In this document: positions 1 to 9,903 of the stretch, one piece after another
Numbering within the stretch: the stretch's first letter is position 1
How the letters are laid out: every line of letters starts with the position of its first letter
Source: Dactylis glomerata
Lineage: Eukaryota > Streptophyta > Magnoliopsida > Poales > Poaceae
DNA length: 64,000 nt
Assembly: GCA_007115705.1 (NCBI GenBank)
Contig: QXEO01002089.1
Coordinates: 62,001-126,000, forward strand
Direction of reading: 5' to 3'
Program-made: the position numbers and the translations under genes
The notes under the pieces: model-generated
Told to the model about the DNA's origin: nothing
Seen by the model: the letters and a program-made list of their open reading frames with translations, nothing else
The model's database searches: none

Positions 1-7
1 ACGAACA

Positions 8-319
8 ATGAATTCGAGAACACGAAAGGAGTTATTTCTCATGTCATACCTTGATTCTGGGAATAAGATAAGTGATAACAGCCAAGGTACAATGGCCAAC
101 GAGAACTTAGGATCACTTGACCTCCAACTCAGTAACCAGGCACTCAATATAACAACTACTCCAACTTCCAACTCAAAAATTGGACAAAGGAATAATATAT
201 ACCACTTCCAACGCAAAAGCATATCCCCAGAAAAACTAGAGCCTCCATATTCCATGACACCAATCGACCTCTTCCAGTTCGTTTTAACAGATAATAGTAT
301 CCCCGAGATACAATCTTAG
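8..319 (+). CDS. Unassigned short ORF next to the PP2C exons
   Basis: This is an ATG-initiated open frame of 103 codons, rich in Ser, Asn and Gln, with no domain I recognise. It lies 3' of the last visible PP2C exon, which is on the opposite strand, so it could be a fragment of a neighbouring gene or chance open frame. A minus-strand frame over the same bases is also open, which weakens the coding case. I see no splice signals, TATA box or homology that would settle it. Treat it as unproven. Confidence 0.2.
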   Translation: MNSRTRKELFLMSYLDSGNKISDNSQGTMANENLGSLDLQLSNQALNITTTPTSNSKIGQRNNIYHFQRKSISPEKLEPPYSMTPIDLFQFVLTDNSIPEIQS

Positions 320-388
320 TTAACTTCTTCAGAAGGTTGATACTGAAGCACATTAATTACTAGATAATCAACTTTGAGGAAACCAAAC

Positions 389-494
389 CTTAACACAAAC
401 AGGAGCGTTGAAACAATTTAGCAGATTGAAACTAAAACGATGGGGGTTAGCTTTCGCCCTCCATTCATCATATTCTCGTAGCTCCTGATCCATT
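389..494 (-). CDS. PP2C exon 4 (3' boundary uncertain)
   Basis: It follows acceptor TTGTTGCAG and completes the Arg codon, then reads MDQELREYDEWRAKANPHR, typical of the PP2C region after the VFFR segment. I end it at AAG before GTTTGG (388-387). An earlier donor inside the CATCGTTTTAG stretch is also possible. If neither is used the frame meets a stop at about 372-374. Confidence 0.65.
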
Positions 495-3400
495 CTGCAA
501 CAATTAAACAGGACATGCGATTACATATTTCATATTTGCAAATGCACCACGCCCAACTATATTTTCTATGAGAACAAGACAACTAAAAACAAACAGCTGT
601 AACATTGACCCTTTCACCTTTGACAACTGAAAAGTATAAAAGTTATGGAGCCTGAGATGATTTAGTTAAATAACCTGAAAAACACGTGCTCCACTGCATC
701 ATCCGGATTGTTGTGATAAGCTTCATCTCGTAGAAGCTCAGTATGAAATTGGCTTGCACAATACAGTGCAACATTAGCTCCTGAAGGAGATAATATTGTT
801 AAGAGTAATTAACCCACATGGTTAATTAGGGGAATCCCCGCATTTCCCACATGTGTGTGTGGTTGCCATTTTGGCAACCGCCTACGGTTGCTCCTCTTGA
901 TCCACCCCTTCGCTAACAGTTGTGTCTCTTGGATTGCATCCCTTCCCATTGTATATATACATGAACATCATCAATAAAGAACACACTTGAATCATTTGTT
1001 GTCTCTCTCTCGTTTGTCTCTCGACTCTACTTCTAATACATTATCAGCACGCTCTACCGAGAGCGAACTCCGGCGATCGCCGGAATAAGAAGAACAAGGG
1101 CGGAATCAACAAGCAGAAAAAGGTGAGAACATGCCTCGCCTGATGCCCCGTTTTGTCCGTCGCTCCCGCTTCGTCGGCCTCCGCCGACTCGCAGTTGGAG
1201 GATGCCGCCATCTTCTTAGCCATGTCCATGGCGTTCGTCGCTTCGACGGCCGCCGCTACGGTGAAGGGCGCTACCGTGGACGCCGCCATGGTGTGCGTGT
1301 TCCCCGTGGCCCACGCAGCCTCAACCAAGGCGGTGCCGGTCCGGCGAACGGCGCTGCATCGGCAGTGCAGCCCCTTGCGCCGTCGACACCGGACTGGCTT
1401 CTCGCTGGTCCGGCCGCCCCAATGCTAGGGGCTGTCGAGCCGCCGCCGCCGCCGCCGTTCTGGTGCCCTGCGCATGGCTGGGTGGTCTGCCCCCTGCATA
1501 AGTACGGCCACGGCACGCCACCACCTCCGGAGGACGACGGCGAGGGCGCCGCGTTGCAGCTTCCAACGGCCGGCCTGTCGTCCACCTCCGTCTTTGAATT
1601 TGGGGGCCCATCCAGCGCATCAGCGTTCGACGCCGACGCCATCGAGCCGCGCCTGCCGTCCCCGACCCCCGTGGTCGTTGAGGTTGGCACCGGCGCGCCG
1701 CTCCAGATGCCGCCGTCGGAGGCACGCCCCACGGACGCGCCTCGCGTGCAGGCGTGCGAGGGCGACGCGGTCGCCTTTGTCTCGGCGCTGACCGGAGACT
1801 CCTCCTTCTCCTTCGGCTCCGGCGTGAGCAGCTTCATGAGCACTGCCTTTGCCAATGCAGTCGCGCCGTCGAAGCTGCCGTCCCCGACGCCTGCAACGCC
1901 CCCGCCTCCACCGCGCCCGACGCCGGTTCCCCCTTCTTCACCGCGCTCGGGCGCTCGCCGCCGCCTCGTGGCCTTCGGACTCTCGCTCCCCAGCCCGCCG
2001 TCGAGCGGCCGCGGGCGCCGCGCAGGCACCTGGAGCCCGGAGGCGCTGGGGCTCGCGAACGGGGTGGCGCCTGGTGTCGGCCTCCTTGAAGACTCCTCCA
2101 CCGAGGACGCCCGCGGAGGAAGCTTTTCCGGCCGCTGGTGAAGTCCGCCCGTGCGGCGGCGGCCCCTGGTGCGTGCGGTGCTGTGGCTGGCCATGGCGTT
2201 GACTAGGTGAGTGGGATTGGGGATCGCTTGATCCCAATCCACTCCCAGTTAACCGCCCGTCCATGCTATGGGCCGGCCCACTATGATGCCTTTTGGACGG
2301 AAATTGTGGAAACTTTTATTTCTAGATTTCACAATTTCTATCTTTAACAGTAGTTCTAATTTAGTTTTAATTCAGCTTAGACTCTGTTAATCGCAGTATT
2401 TTAGTTTCAGTACTGTGTTCAGTTCGAGTACTATGTGTATTCCTGAAAATAAGTGATGTAATATATATTTCCATGTGTGCACATGTTGAGATTAATTGCA
2501 TCAATTATTTGCAATCGAGATTTTCAATTTCTTGCAAATAAAAATCAATTCATCTTAATTGAGCCATTTTTGGTTCAATACGAGCAAGAATCAAATATCA
2601 ATTCATCGTCTTAATTGAGCCTTCGGCTTAATACGAGCATGAGCTGATATGCAAAATTCTAAGTGACTACTTTAAGTTGATGTTTGGGATCAAAGGTAGT
2701 GTACGGATCTACTGCATACATTGCAGATTATCTCTGCTACCGTGATTACTTAACAAGTGATCTCCCATACATTTTATTAAGTTATGACATAAGGTACTAG
2801 AAATATGAGTATCTACTGATATCATCAGATTATACTCTCTAGTGCTGAGAGATGGACCCTAAAATTCTTTTTGGGGGAGTATCTACAATGTGTCGTGCTT
2901 AACAATTTGAAGTTCGCACTAATGGTTTCAAGCAATCTTCTTGAAACTAAAATTAATTTTGCATCATTTATTACAACAAAACCATGATGATTTTTGATTT
3001 ACCATGTGTAAATTTATAATCTCTGATTTACCCATGATGGTAACCGATGGCCGAAAAAGAGAGTTCATTTTCAATTGACCTCAATGGCCACAACTACCCT
3101 ACATGGGTCATGGACAATCAAGATCACTCTTGCGTCACATGGATTAGTGCGTGCAATCCAGAATCCGGAGGACTCCCTCCCGTTTGGAATCACGCCGCTG
3201 CGAGATGAGCAGAAATATTCACCCAGATCTTAGTCTGAGTATTTGGAGGAGGAATCCCCATTTACTTTGTTTCAGGCCCTCAAGCCATGAAAATTGACAG
3301 TGGTAAATGCATCGCAAAGCAAAGGTTTAACAAAACTAAACTTAGTGACAAACATGGATGCTACACGCATCCCACTGCCAAGTGCAATATCCAAAGCATC

Positions 3401-6400
3401 TGGTTGTTCTCTACCAGCAATCCTAGACGCGCAAAGCACCTCAAGGGAAAAGGTTTGAAGCCAACTTCAACCTTCATCCAGATGACACCAATGAAGTTGG
3501 TTTGCAAGACGTTCCTCTTGGACCTAGCAACGCTACGACACTCCAGAAGTCATAGGATCCCTATGAGCACGGAGAACATGATAGTAAGTATGCCTTAACT
3601 GACATGTTTGGAGACTTTAACTAGTCCTATTATCTCTGTAGTGATCAACTTATTCATGTCCATTAATATTGTTGTAATAGAGCATAGATATTGCATCAGC
3701 ACTTTGATATAATAAGATTATATGAGTTCTATATATCTGAGAAAGATTTTTCAATCCTGGAAATCCTTTAACTTGATATATAGATTTCTACGGGAAGCAA
3801 TCCGATGGATGAGGAACAAGTATTTGAAAAAGTACCCTCTCCATTGTTTGGATTGTACTACACATGCATCCAACCCGTACCACATGTTGCATATAAAGCA
3901 ATTCCATTGGTCACAACTTGCTCGAGTTCAAATTCCCTCACTAGAATGTGTGTGCACCTCGTGCGCCACTACCGGGAAGTCAATTTTGAGGCCTTCGCAC
4001 CTCAACATACAAGATGAACCACTTCAGTTCCTTGAACTCATTCAGGGGGACATTTGTGTTCATCCAACCATCGTGTGGACCATATTAGGTATTTTCATGG
4101 TATTCATTGACGCATCTACACGATGGTCACACGTGTGCCTTATGTCCACATGAAACCATGCATTTACCACGATAATGAGGGGAGTAATTAAGTTACACGC
4201 CCATTATCATGAAAGTCGAATTTTATCAATTCGCATGGATAGCGATGCAGAATTCTCCTCATGTGGCCTCAATGACTTGCATGGCCTTGAGGACTGAAGT
4301 TCAGCACTCTATCCCATATGTCCATACTCAAAATGGTTTGTCTAGATCCATTATTCAGAGGATCAAACTCATTGCAAGACCTTTGTTACTGAATTGCAAT
4401 TACCAACTTGACGTTGGAGTCATGCAGCTTTACACACTGCTCAATGACTAACTGTATATCGCAGTACTCCTCCTCTGCAATTGATACGTGGAAATCCTCT
4501 GAGCATTTCCCATCTGCGTAAGTTCGGATGCGCTTCACGCGTACCGATCTCACCACCGCAGCGTACATCATTGGGCCCACAGACTAAGGATCTATGTGGG
4601 GTACAGATCTCCGTCGATCAACACGTACCTTGAACCCTTCATTGGGGATTCATTCATAGCCTAGTATACTGATTGCTTATAAAGGATGGATTATTTTCAG
4701 GCATTAGGGGGAGATTTCATGTACCACAAATAATGCCAGGAAATCAATAGGGACTCCACGTCCCACCTTATATCCATGTATTCAAGAATTTGGACTACGT
4801 CCAGAATTCACATATTTGCAACTCATTGCAAATAACCTGCCATATTCATTTACTGATCTCAAAGGTGTTACAAAATCCTTTAGTCCGGCTAGAAATGCGC
4901 CTGAAAGAGTGGAGGTACCAATAAAAACCACTCAACTCCTCTTACCTAAAAAGAGGGGGAGTAGTACGGCCTCTAACTAGGATCTAGCTTCATGCAAGCA
5001 ACAAAGGAAATTGAGGAGATATCCTCTAAATCAGTAAATACAAGTCAACCTTGCGTTGATAAAAACCTTATGGGTAGTATACACCCAGTGGAAGGAAAAC
5101 CTCCATAACCCCAGCTTCAGCTTGCACACACTGGCTGGGACATCGGACTCATACGTATTGGGAAATCACGAAGAGTCATCATGGGTGCATGAGATTTCCT
5201 CCTACAATATCGATTCTGGAGAATCATAACAAAAGCCTACAATTGTCGACAATTATTTCTCTTGTATGATTGCAGACATCCTTCAAATTATTCAGATCCA
5301 AAGACCATGGCCATGGCAGAGTGTAAACCACTCGCTCGGACTAAAACAAACAAAGGATGCAATCCAAGCAGAATTAGCCTCGCTCCTCCAATTGAATTCC
5401 CTACGGGAATCAATATGTTTTCTTCTAGAGAACAACAAGGTGGTGAGAAAGCAAGGCTTGTAGCATAAGGTCGGGTTTCCGCAGAGATCCGAGACCTACT
5501 CTCCAGATAGGATTGGAATCCTCAAAATTTTCCGATAATTATATCATTGGCAGTGCAAAATCGTCTATCTATGCAGTTGATAGATGTAGTGGCTACATTT
5601 CATGTGGATCACTAGATTTGGACATGTATGGTTCCTGATGGAATCTCTATCCAAATCAAAATATAAAATGCAACATGCATTGTGTAAAATCAATGAGTCA
5701 TTATATGGCTTATTGTTGTTGGTATATTTTGGTACAACTGACATAGTGAGTTCCTTATGCACAAGTATTACTCCTACAATGATGATTACCCATGCGTGTT
5801 TGTCATACCTAAGGATACTCCTGCAAATGACAAAGCACGTGATCATCTAAAAGACGGAATTTGAGATGAAGGATTTGGTTAAACCCAAACAGTGCATGAT
5901 ACTACAAGTCGGGCTACTTCACTCAAGTATTATGGTACACCAAGCTGCCTATATTATAAATATTGGAGAAACCTAGAATGGACAAGTCATATCCATCTCC
6001 CATGCCGGTTGTTCGATCTCTAGACGTAGAGAAAGATTCACTCAAACCACGGGATGGTGTACAAGAGATGTTGGGACTTGAAGTTCCATATCTCAATGCC
6101 ATTAGACCCACCAACAAACTGGTTGGGAATCAAGAATATCTTTCGATATCCCCAAGGCACCACACATTACTTGACCTATTCTGGTAATTTCAGAGAAATC
6201 TGAACTCCAATATCATCAGGATACACTGGTGTTAGCTACTTGAATGATCCTCACAATATGTACCTACACGGTAGAAGTGTCACTCCATTGATGTCTTCGA
6301 AACAGACTTCGGTGACTACACATACCAATCATTCTGGAATACAAAGCCATGTTACATGTGTAGCTTTACAGAATGATAAACCACATACATGGGTTATGTG

Positions 6401-8101
6401 GTATTGGTTCTCTTGAATCGTCAACCATTATCTACACAGATAATGTTGGTTTGTGTTGCATGGATGCAAATAGGATACATCGAGAGCAATATCATTGAGC
6501 ATATTGCCTCTAAGTTGTTTTATCTCCATGAGCTCCATAAGAGCCGGAGAATAAACATCTTGCAAGTCAAATCATGCGCTAACCTCGCAGACCTATTCAT
6601 GAAGTCTCTACCAACTTTCATATTTTAGAAATATTTTCATGGAATTGGTATTCGATGGCTTCAGGATTTGCAAGAATCAGGGGGAGTATCTCTCTGGACT
6701 ACTCCTATTCAAAGCATCATATTACACTATTTTTCCCTTTATGAGTTTACTATCAAGGTTCTCATCAAGGTTTTTAATGAGGTAATATCAACACAAGATT
6801 ATATGTCATACTTTCTGTTTTCCCCATCGGGGTTTTTAGGAAAGTATACACGACATATATATTGCTCTCTAAACTCTATGAGGTTTTTCCCTTTGACAAG
6901 GTTTTTCTCATATGGAGTTAACAATGAGGCAATAATAATAATATGTTGTATCATTTCTCCTTATTTTCCCATTGGGTTTGAAGGAGTTTTAACAAAATAT
7001 CCAACCATTACATGTTGCATCATTTTCTCCTTATTTCCCGCTGGGTTTAAAGGAGTTTTAGCGACATATCAAACACCACTCCTCATATTTTTCCCACAGG
7101 GTTTTTGGAGGAGACTTTATAAAGATGATGAACAAATATGCAGTCAAGCGGTGATTAGGGGGAGTGTTAAGAGTAATTAACCCACATGGTTAATTAGGGG
7201 AATCCCCGCATTTCCCACATGTGTGTGTGGTTGCCATTTTGGCAACCGCCTACGGTTGCTCCTCTTGATCCACCCCTTCGCTAACAGTTGTGTCTCTTGG
7301 ATTGCATCCCTTCCCATTGTATATATACATGAACATCATCAATAAAGAACACACTTGAATCATTTGTTGTCTCTCTCTCGTTTGTCTCTCGACTCTACTT
7401 CTAATAAATATATAGCTAAGTCTGGCATTTTCATATAACAGAAAAAGAATGTGGAATCAACAGAATGCGCATAGAAGCTTATATTCAAAAGAATGTGATG
7501 AACACCACTAGGCTAGCTGAATATCCATAGGTATCACTGAAAAGAAGTGATACACTCAGCACAGTGATGGCATACACCCATCCTCTATCAATAGAAGATC
7601 AGAGGACTGTTTTGATTTTTTTCCCACAAATCACAACACTTCATACTACAGTAATCACAACTCCAACACATGAAATGTTTGTCCCATCGCAAGTATTCTT
7701 TTGCATAATTCAGGTTATATCCGCAGTATCCTAGCACCGTATCGATGTCATGGGTGAAATGTTTCGATTTGTTGTAACAAGATCAGAAATGAAGATCAAA
7801 CCTCCATGGCCATCATACACGCCAAAGAATGATGTGGACCTTGTACCACCGAGATCTAGGATAGTTGCACTCTGAAAAAAACAAGAGCGAAAATCAAGCT
7901 CAAGATTTCACCACAATTACTTGCCAGACGATCGAAAAAATATGTGTAGAACATCCCAAGAACTGTACAAAGTACTGCAAAATTACTCACAGCATCTTCC
8001 ATGTACTGGCGAAATCCTTGCATAGATGATGTGGCATACTTAATTCTGTCATTCTCGTCTCTATGAGTAGACTTCAAAAGTAAAGATTGGGATTGACCCA
8101 T
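389..8101 (-). CDS. Protein phosphatase 2C gene, spliced, split by a Copia element in intron 2 (3' end not seen)
   Basis: PP2C enzymes are Mg/Mn-dependent Ser/Thr phosphatases, usually cytosolic or nuclear in plants. Four exons join in one frame: 7991-8101 (phase 0), 7802-7871 (phase 1), 675-780 (phase 2) and about 389-494. Exon 1 starts at ATG 8101 and holds SSMQGFRQYMEDA. Exon 2 holds FFGVYDGHGG, with the metal-binding Asp-Gly pair. Exon 3 gives ANVALYC...DDAVEHVFF and exon 4 RMDQELREYDEWRAKANPHR, matching the N-terminal third of a plant PP2C clade. All junctions seen have GT and AG. The later motifs (GDSR and the C-terminal metal Asp residues) are not visible and would lie left of the window or be lost. 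Intron 2 is about 406 bp plus a 6610 bp Copia element and its duplicated 5 bp. A CACTA element begins 175 bp upstream of the ATG. Family call is firm; function and expression are unknown. Confidence 0.82.
675..780 (-). CDS. PP2C exon 3
   Basis: The exon follows acceptor CTCCTTCAG and completes the glycine codon left open by exon 2, giving HGGANVALYC. The translation runs to DDAVEHVFF and the last two bases start an Arg codon. The donor is GTTATT at 674-673. The Copia target duplication (792-796) lies 11 nt upstream of this acceptor. Confidence 0.83.
797..1038 (+). repeat. 5' LTR of Copia element
   Basis: It starts TGTTAAGAG and ends TTCTAATA. A TATA-like TGTATATATAC lies near 950, with AATAAAG about 20 bp further on. 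It is identical by eye to 7165-7406. Confidence 0.93.
1041..1055 (+). other. Putative primer binding site, TTATCAGCACGCTCT
   Basis: It follows the 5' LTR by two bases. It lacks the usual TGGTATCAGAG complement to the initiator tRNA 3' end. CAGCACGCT resembles the complement of the internal D-stem to anticodon-stem part of plant initiator tRNA, recalled from memory; that would fit half-tRNA priming as in some Copia elements. The same TTATCAGCACG occurs after the LTR at 37758-37976. Confidence 0.5.
1131..2141 (+). CDS. GC-rich proline-rich ORF carried inside the Copia element
   Basis: A 336-codon ATG frame in very GC-rich DNA, unlike the AT-rich remainder of the element. The product is Arg-rich for about 65 residues, then rich in Pro, Ala and Ser with runs of prolines. 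I see no gag, zinc knuckle or catalytic motif. Several other frames are also open, as expected from GC-rich sequence, so coding is not proven. It lies just after AAAGGTGAGAAC, which resembles a splice donor. It may be a host gene fragment captured by the element or an element-specific leader protein. No function is assigned. Confidence 0.35.
   Translation: MPRLMPRFVRRSRFVGLRRLAVGGCRHLLSHVHGVRRFDGRRYGEGRYRGRRHGVRVPRGPRSLNQGGAGPANGAASAVQPLAPSTPDWLLAGPAAPMLGAVEPPPPPPFWCPAHGWVVCPLHKYGHGTPPPPEDDGEGAALQLPTAGLSSTSVFEFGGPSSASAFDADAIEPRLPSPTPVVVEVGTGAPLQMPPSEARPTDAPRVQACEGDAVAFVSALTGDSSFSFGSGVSSFMSTAFANAVAPSKLPSPTPATPPPPPRPTPVPPSSPRSGARRRLVAFGLSLPSPPSSGRGRRAGTWSPEALGLANGVAPGVGLLEDSSTEDARGGSFSGRW
3047..3600 (+). 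pseudogene. Copia gag remnant
   Basis: From ATG 3047 the frame reads MAEKESSFSIDLNGHNYPTW, the N-terminal signature of Copia gag proteins. Shifted frames and stops follow. The last stretch (3287-3598) is open but only loosely gag-like. The AT-rich stretch between the GC-rich ORF and this ATG (about 2270-3046) shows no gene. Confidence 0.65.
3722..4600 (+). pseudogene. Copia gag-pre-integrase and integrase remnant
   Basis: The open piece to 4153 contains CVCTSCATTGK, a degraded zinc-binding site, followed by PLQFLELIQGDICVHP and the core strand FMVFIDASTRWSHVC, which matches the first Asp region of Copia integrases. Further integrase-like peptides continue to about 4600 across frameshifts. 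It is non-functional as it stands. Confidence 0.65.
5262..6630 (+). pseudogene. Copia reverse transcriptase and RNase H remnants
   Basis: Short frames carry recognisable pieces in order: the start of the RT domain (5262-5468), a middle piece with SLCTSITPTMMITHACLSYL, the connection peptide MDKSYPSPMPVVRSLDVEKD (5979 onward), and an RNase H tail ending LADLFMKSLPTF (to about 6630). Every domain is broken by stops or shifts. Between 4600 and 5260 only scattered pol-like peptides are seen. Confidence 0.65.
6942..7077 (+). repeat. Two imperfect ~68 bp tandem units in the 3' untranslated part of the Copia element
   Basis: Both copies contain ATGTTG(T/C)ATCATTT, a TCTCCTTATTT run, a GGGTTT block and AAGGAGTTTTA. 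Shorter relatives with a glycine-rich GGTTTTT pattern extend from about 6730 to 7110. Such purine-pyrimidine repeats are usual before the polypurine tract of this Copia type. Confidence 0.6.
7165..7406 (+). repeat. 3' LTR of Copia element
   Basis: The same 242 bases as the left LTR. It is preceded by AGGGGGAG and followed by target duplication AATAT (7407-7411). The next 390 bp to 7801 are the rest of PP2C intron 2 with no other gene. Confidence 0.93.
7802..7871 (-). CDS. PP2C exon 2
   Basis: Seventy bases after a pyrimidine-rich TTTTTTCAG acceptor. It encodes SATILDLGGTRSTSFFGVYDG followed by HGG in phase 1. The DGHGG motif is the most diagnostic PP2C element in the window. The donor GTTTGA begins at 7801. 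Confidence 0.88.
7991..8101 (-). CDS. PP2C exon 1 (start codon exon)
   Basis: Thirty-seven codons from ATG 8101. The segment SSMQGFRQYMEDA is the conserved PP2C N-terminal signature, and its Glu-Asp supplies metal-site residues. The exon ends at a GCT codon followed by the donor GTGAGT. Intron 1 is 119 bp. Confidence 0.85.
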
Positions 8102-8339
8102 TGCGGGGTTTGCTTTCCTGGAAGATTTAAGTATGAGTAGTACTCTGAGAAATGCTATCCAAAAGGAAAAAACTAGGAAACGAAGACAACTGGATGTATT
8201 GACACTGACTGCATTACAGATCATTATATGCCAGATAACATGATTTAGAAAGGGTTTAGTAGCTCCATCATGCTACACTAGTGGAAAAACAGCCTTCCAT
8301 TCGTCCCATTTCTCTCGGACGAAATTCGATCCGCGGCTA

Positions 8340-8535
8340 AAGGGTCCATCAGTCCCGGTTCATTTGAAAATGTGGGCCAGGGGCATTAGTCCCGGTTCAA
8401 AAGGGACCTTCAGTCCCGGTTTCATATAACAGCCGGGACTAATGCCCCATGGACCTTTAGTCCCGGCTCGTGGCACCAACCGGGACTAAAGGTAACCTTT
8501 AGTCCCGGTTCGTGCCACGAGCCGGGACCAATCAC
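8340..8535. repeat. Left subterminal repeat cluster of the CACTA element
   Basis: At least six copies of the AGTCCCGGTT/AACCGGGACT motif occur in both orientations, including a palindromic pair around 8455-8525 that could fold into a long hairpin. CACTA transposases bind such repeats. Matching motifs lie at 10130-10310 near the other end. Confidence 0.75.
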
Positions 8536-8817
8536 CCGTTCAAACGAACCGCCCACTTCGCGCCAGTTATCGATCGACGACGCTTCGATACCGATCGACA
8601 TTACGAGCGCTGATCGGGAACCGGCGCCGGCGGCCTTGGAACTCGCCTGGAGCATTCACACGCCGGCGTGCCCTCTCATCTTCTCCCTCTTTCACTATAT
8701 AACACTCACATTTGATCATCTTCTTCCCCAAAACATCTAGCTAGCCTTCTTCTTCCCCAAAACCACTCCCACACATCACCATTACTGTCGGCGCCCGCGA
8801 GCTCTCCCTCGGCGACA

Positions 8818-9518
8818 ATGGAGGAGCAACATTGGCCCCGGTCTCGGATCTACTATGTGGTCATCGAAGAGATGAACTTCACCATCACGGAGACCCTCCG
8901 TGCTTCGAGGGTGGAGAAGTGGATCGGCATGGTCAAGCGCCGGTTCCTCGACGACGCACCGGTCAAGTGCGTGGGCTTGGACTGTGAGTTCACCACTCAC
9001 GCGTGCCCTCAACGTGCCGCCGTCCTTCAACTCTCGGTGGAGTCCGAGATATTGATCTTTCAAATTTGCAAGGCCAATGCCGTGCCGCAACTCCTCAAGG
9101 ACTTCTTAAAGGACACCACCATCAAGTTTGTTGGTGCTGCCATCGACAATGATCTGCGCAAGCTAAGCCCATACGGAATTGTTATTCCGTCCGCATATGA
9201 TCTTCAACAAGTTGTCCCAAACCCCACTAGCAAGCCAACGTCGAGTCTCTATGATTTGGCCAATGCTATTATTGGGACACATCTTGAGAAGAAGAAGAGG
9301 GACAACAAGAAGAAGAAGGACAAGAAGAAGAAGGGAGAAGAAGAATAAGAAGAAAAAAAAAAGATGATCTAATTTTTGGTTGGGAAAAAGTTCCATTGAG
9401 CATGAACCAACTAAAATATGCCGCTTTAGATGCTCGCCTAGGCTTTGAGATAGCTAAGAGATTCTGGAAGCTAAAGGGCTACAATAGCAATGTTGATCGT
9501 CTTAATCTTAATAATTAG
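8818..9518 (+). pseudogene. Captured RNase D / WRN-type 3'-5' exonuclease gene, frameshifted
   Basis: DEDDy 3'-5' exonucleases trim nucleic acids using two metals held by acidic residues. The first frame (8818-9348, 176 codons) has exo I as VGLDCEFTTH, then QRAAVLQLSVESEILIFQIC and a region reaching NDLRKLSPYG that would carry exo II. It ends in a Lys/Glu tract from an AAG/GAA-rich stretch. The exo III motif YAALDARLG appears only in another frame, at about 9420-9445, running to a stop at 9516-9518. The gene is therefore split by a shift in the purine-rich tract. A TATA-like CTATATAACAC lies near 8695. Related exonuclease genes in grass CACTA elements are recalled from experience, not checked. 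Likely inactive unless the tract is spliced or read through. Confidence 0.72.
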
Positions 9519-9903
9519 GTGGATGATTATATGTATGGAAAAATGTTGGATGAGCAATTGGAAAAATGTTGGATCGATGAGCCATATTGGATGAGTATGT
9601 TTGAAAAAATGTACTCCCTTTGTTTCGGTTAACAAAGTCAATTAATTTTCGAATTTGTGATTTTTCAAGTATTTTTGCTTTTTTGAATATTTTAATCATC
9701 TGAAAATTAATAATTAAATTATATATAAAGAATATTTGGAATTCATTGGTGCTTATTATTCGTAATCATTGTTTCTTATTTTGTGAATTTATTTGGAATT
9801 TAAAAAAGTAATATTATATATTACCAAAGTGTATAGGTTAATAGAATAGGTACCATACCATTATCAAGAAGTCGCGAGCGCAGTCTTGGAAGCTAGTAGG
9901 GAA

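Larger units (their letters stand above)
797..7406 (+). mobile_element. Copia-type LTR retrotransposon, complete by structure, coding region decayed
   Basis: Two 242 bp LTRs (797-1038 and 7165-7406), identical by eye, are flanked by the 5 bp duplication AATAT (792-796, 7407-7411). A polypurine tract, AGGGGGAG, abuts the right LTR, which fixes plus orientation. The interior holds a GC-rich 336-codon frame near the 5' end, then remnants in Copia order: gag (from ATG 3047), gag-pre-integrase and integrase (about 3800-4600), reverse transcriptase (about 5260-6120) and RNase H (about 6300-6630). Many stops and frameshifts break these. Identical LTRs beside such decay point to mobilisation in trans by another element's enzymes. 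Confidence 0.93.

Noticed and set aside
1271..2242. 323-codon minus-strand frame opposite the GC-rich Copia ORF
   Set aside because: GC-rich DNA opens several frames at once. Its content is low-complexity Arg/Pro/Gly/Ser with no motif, and it is antisense to the element.
9600..9640. Stowaway-like TACTCCCTTTGTTTCGG inside the CACTA element
   Set aside because: No matching inverted end or TA duplication could be found.
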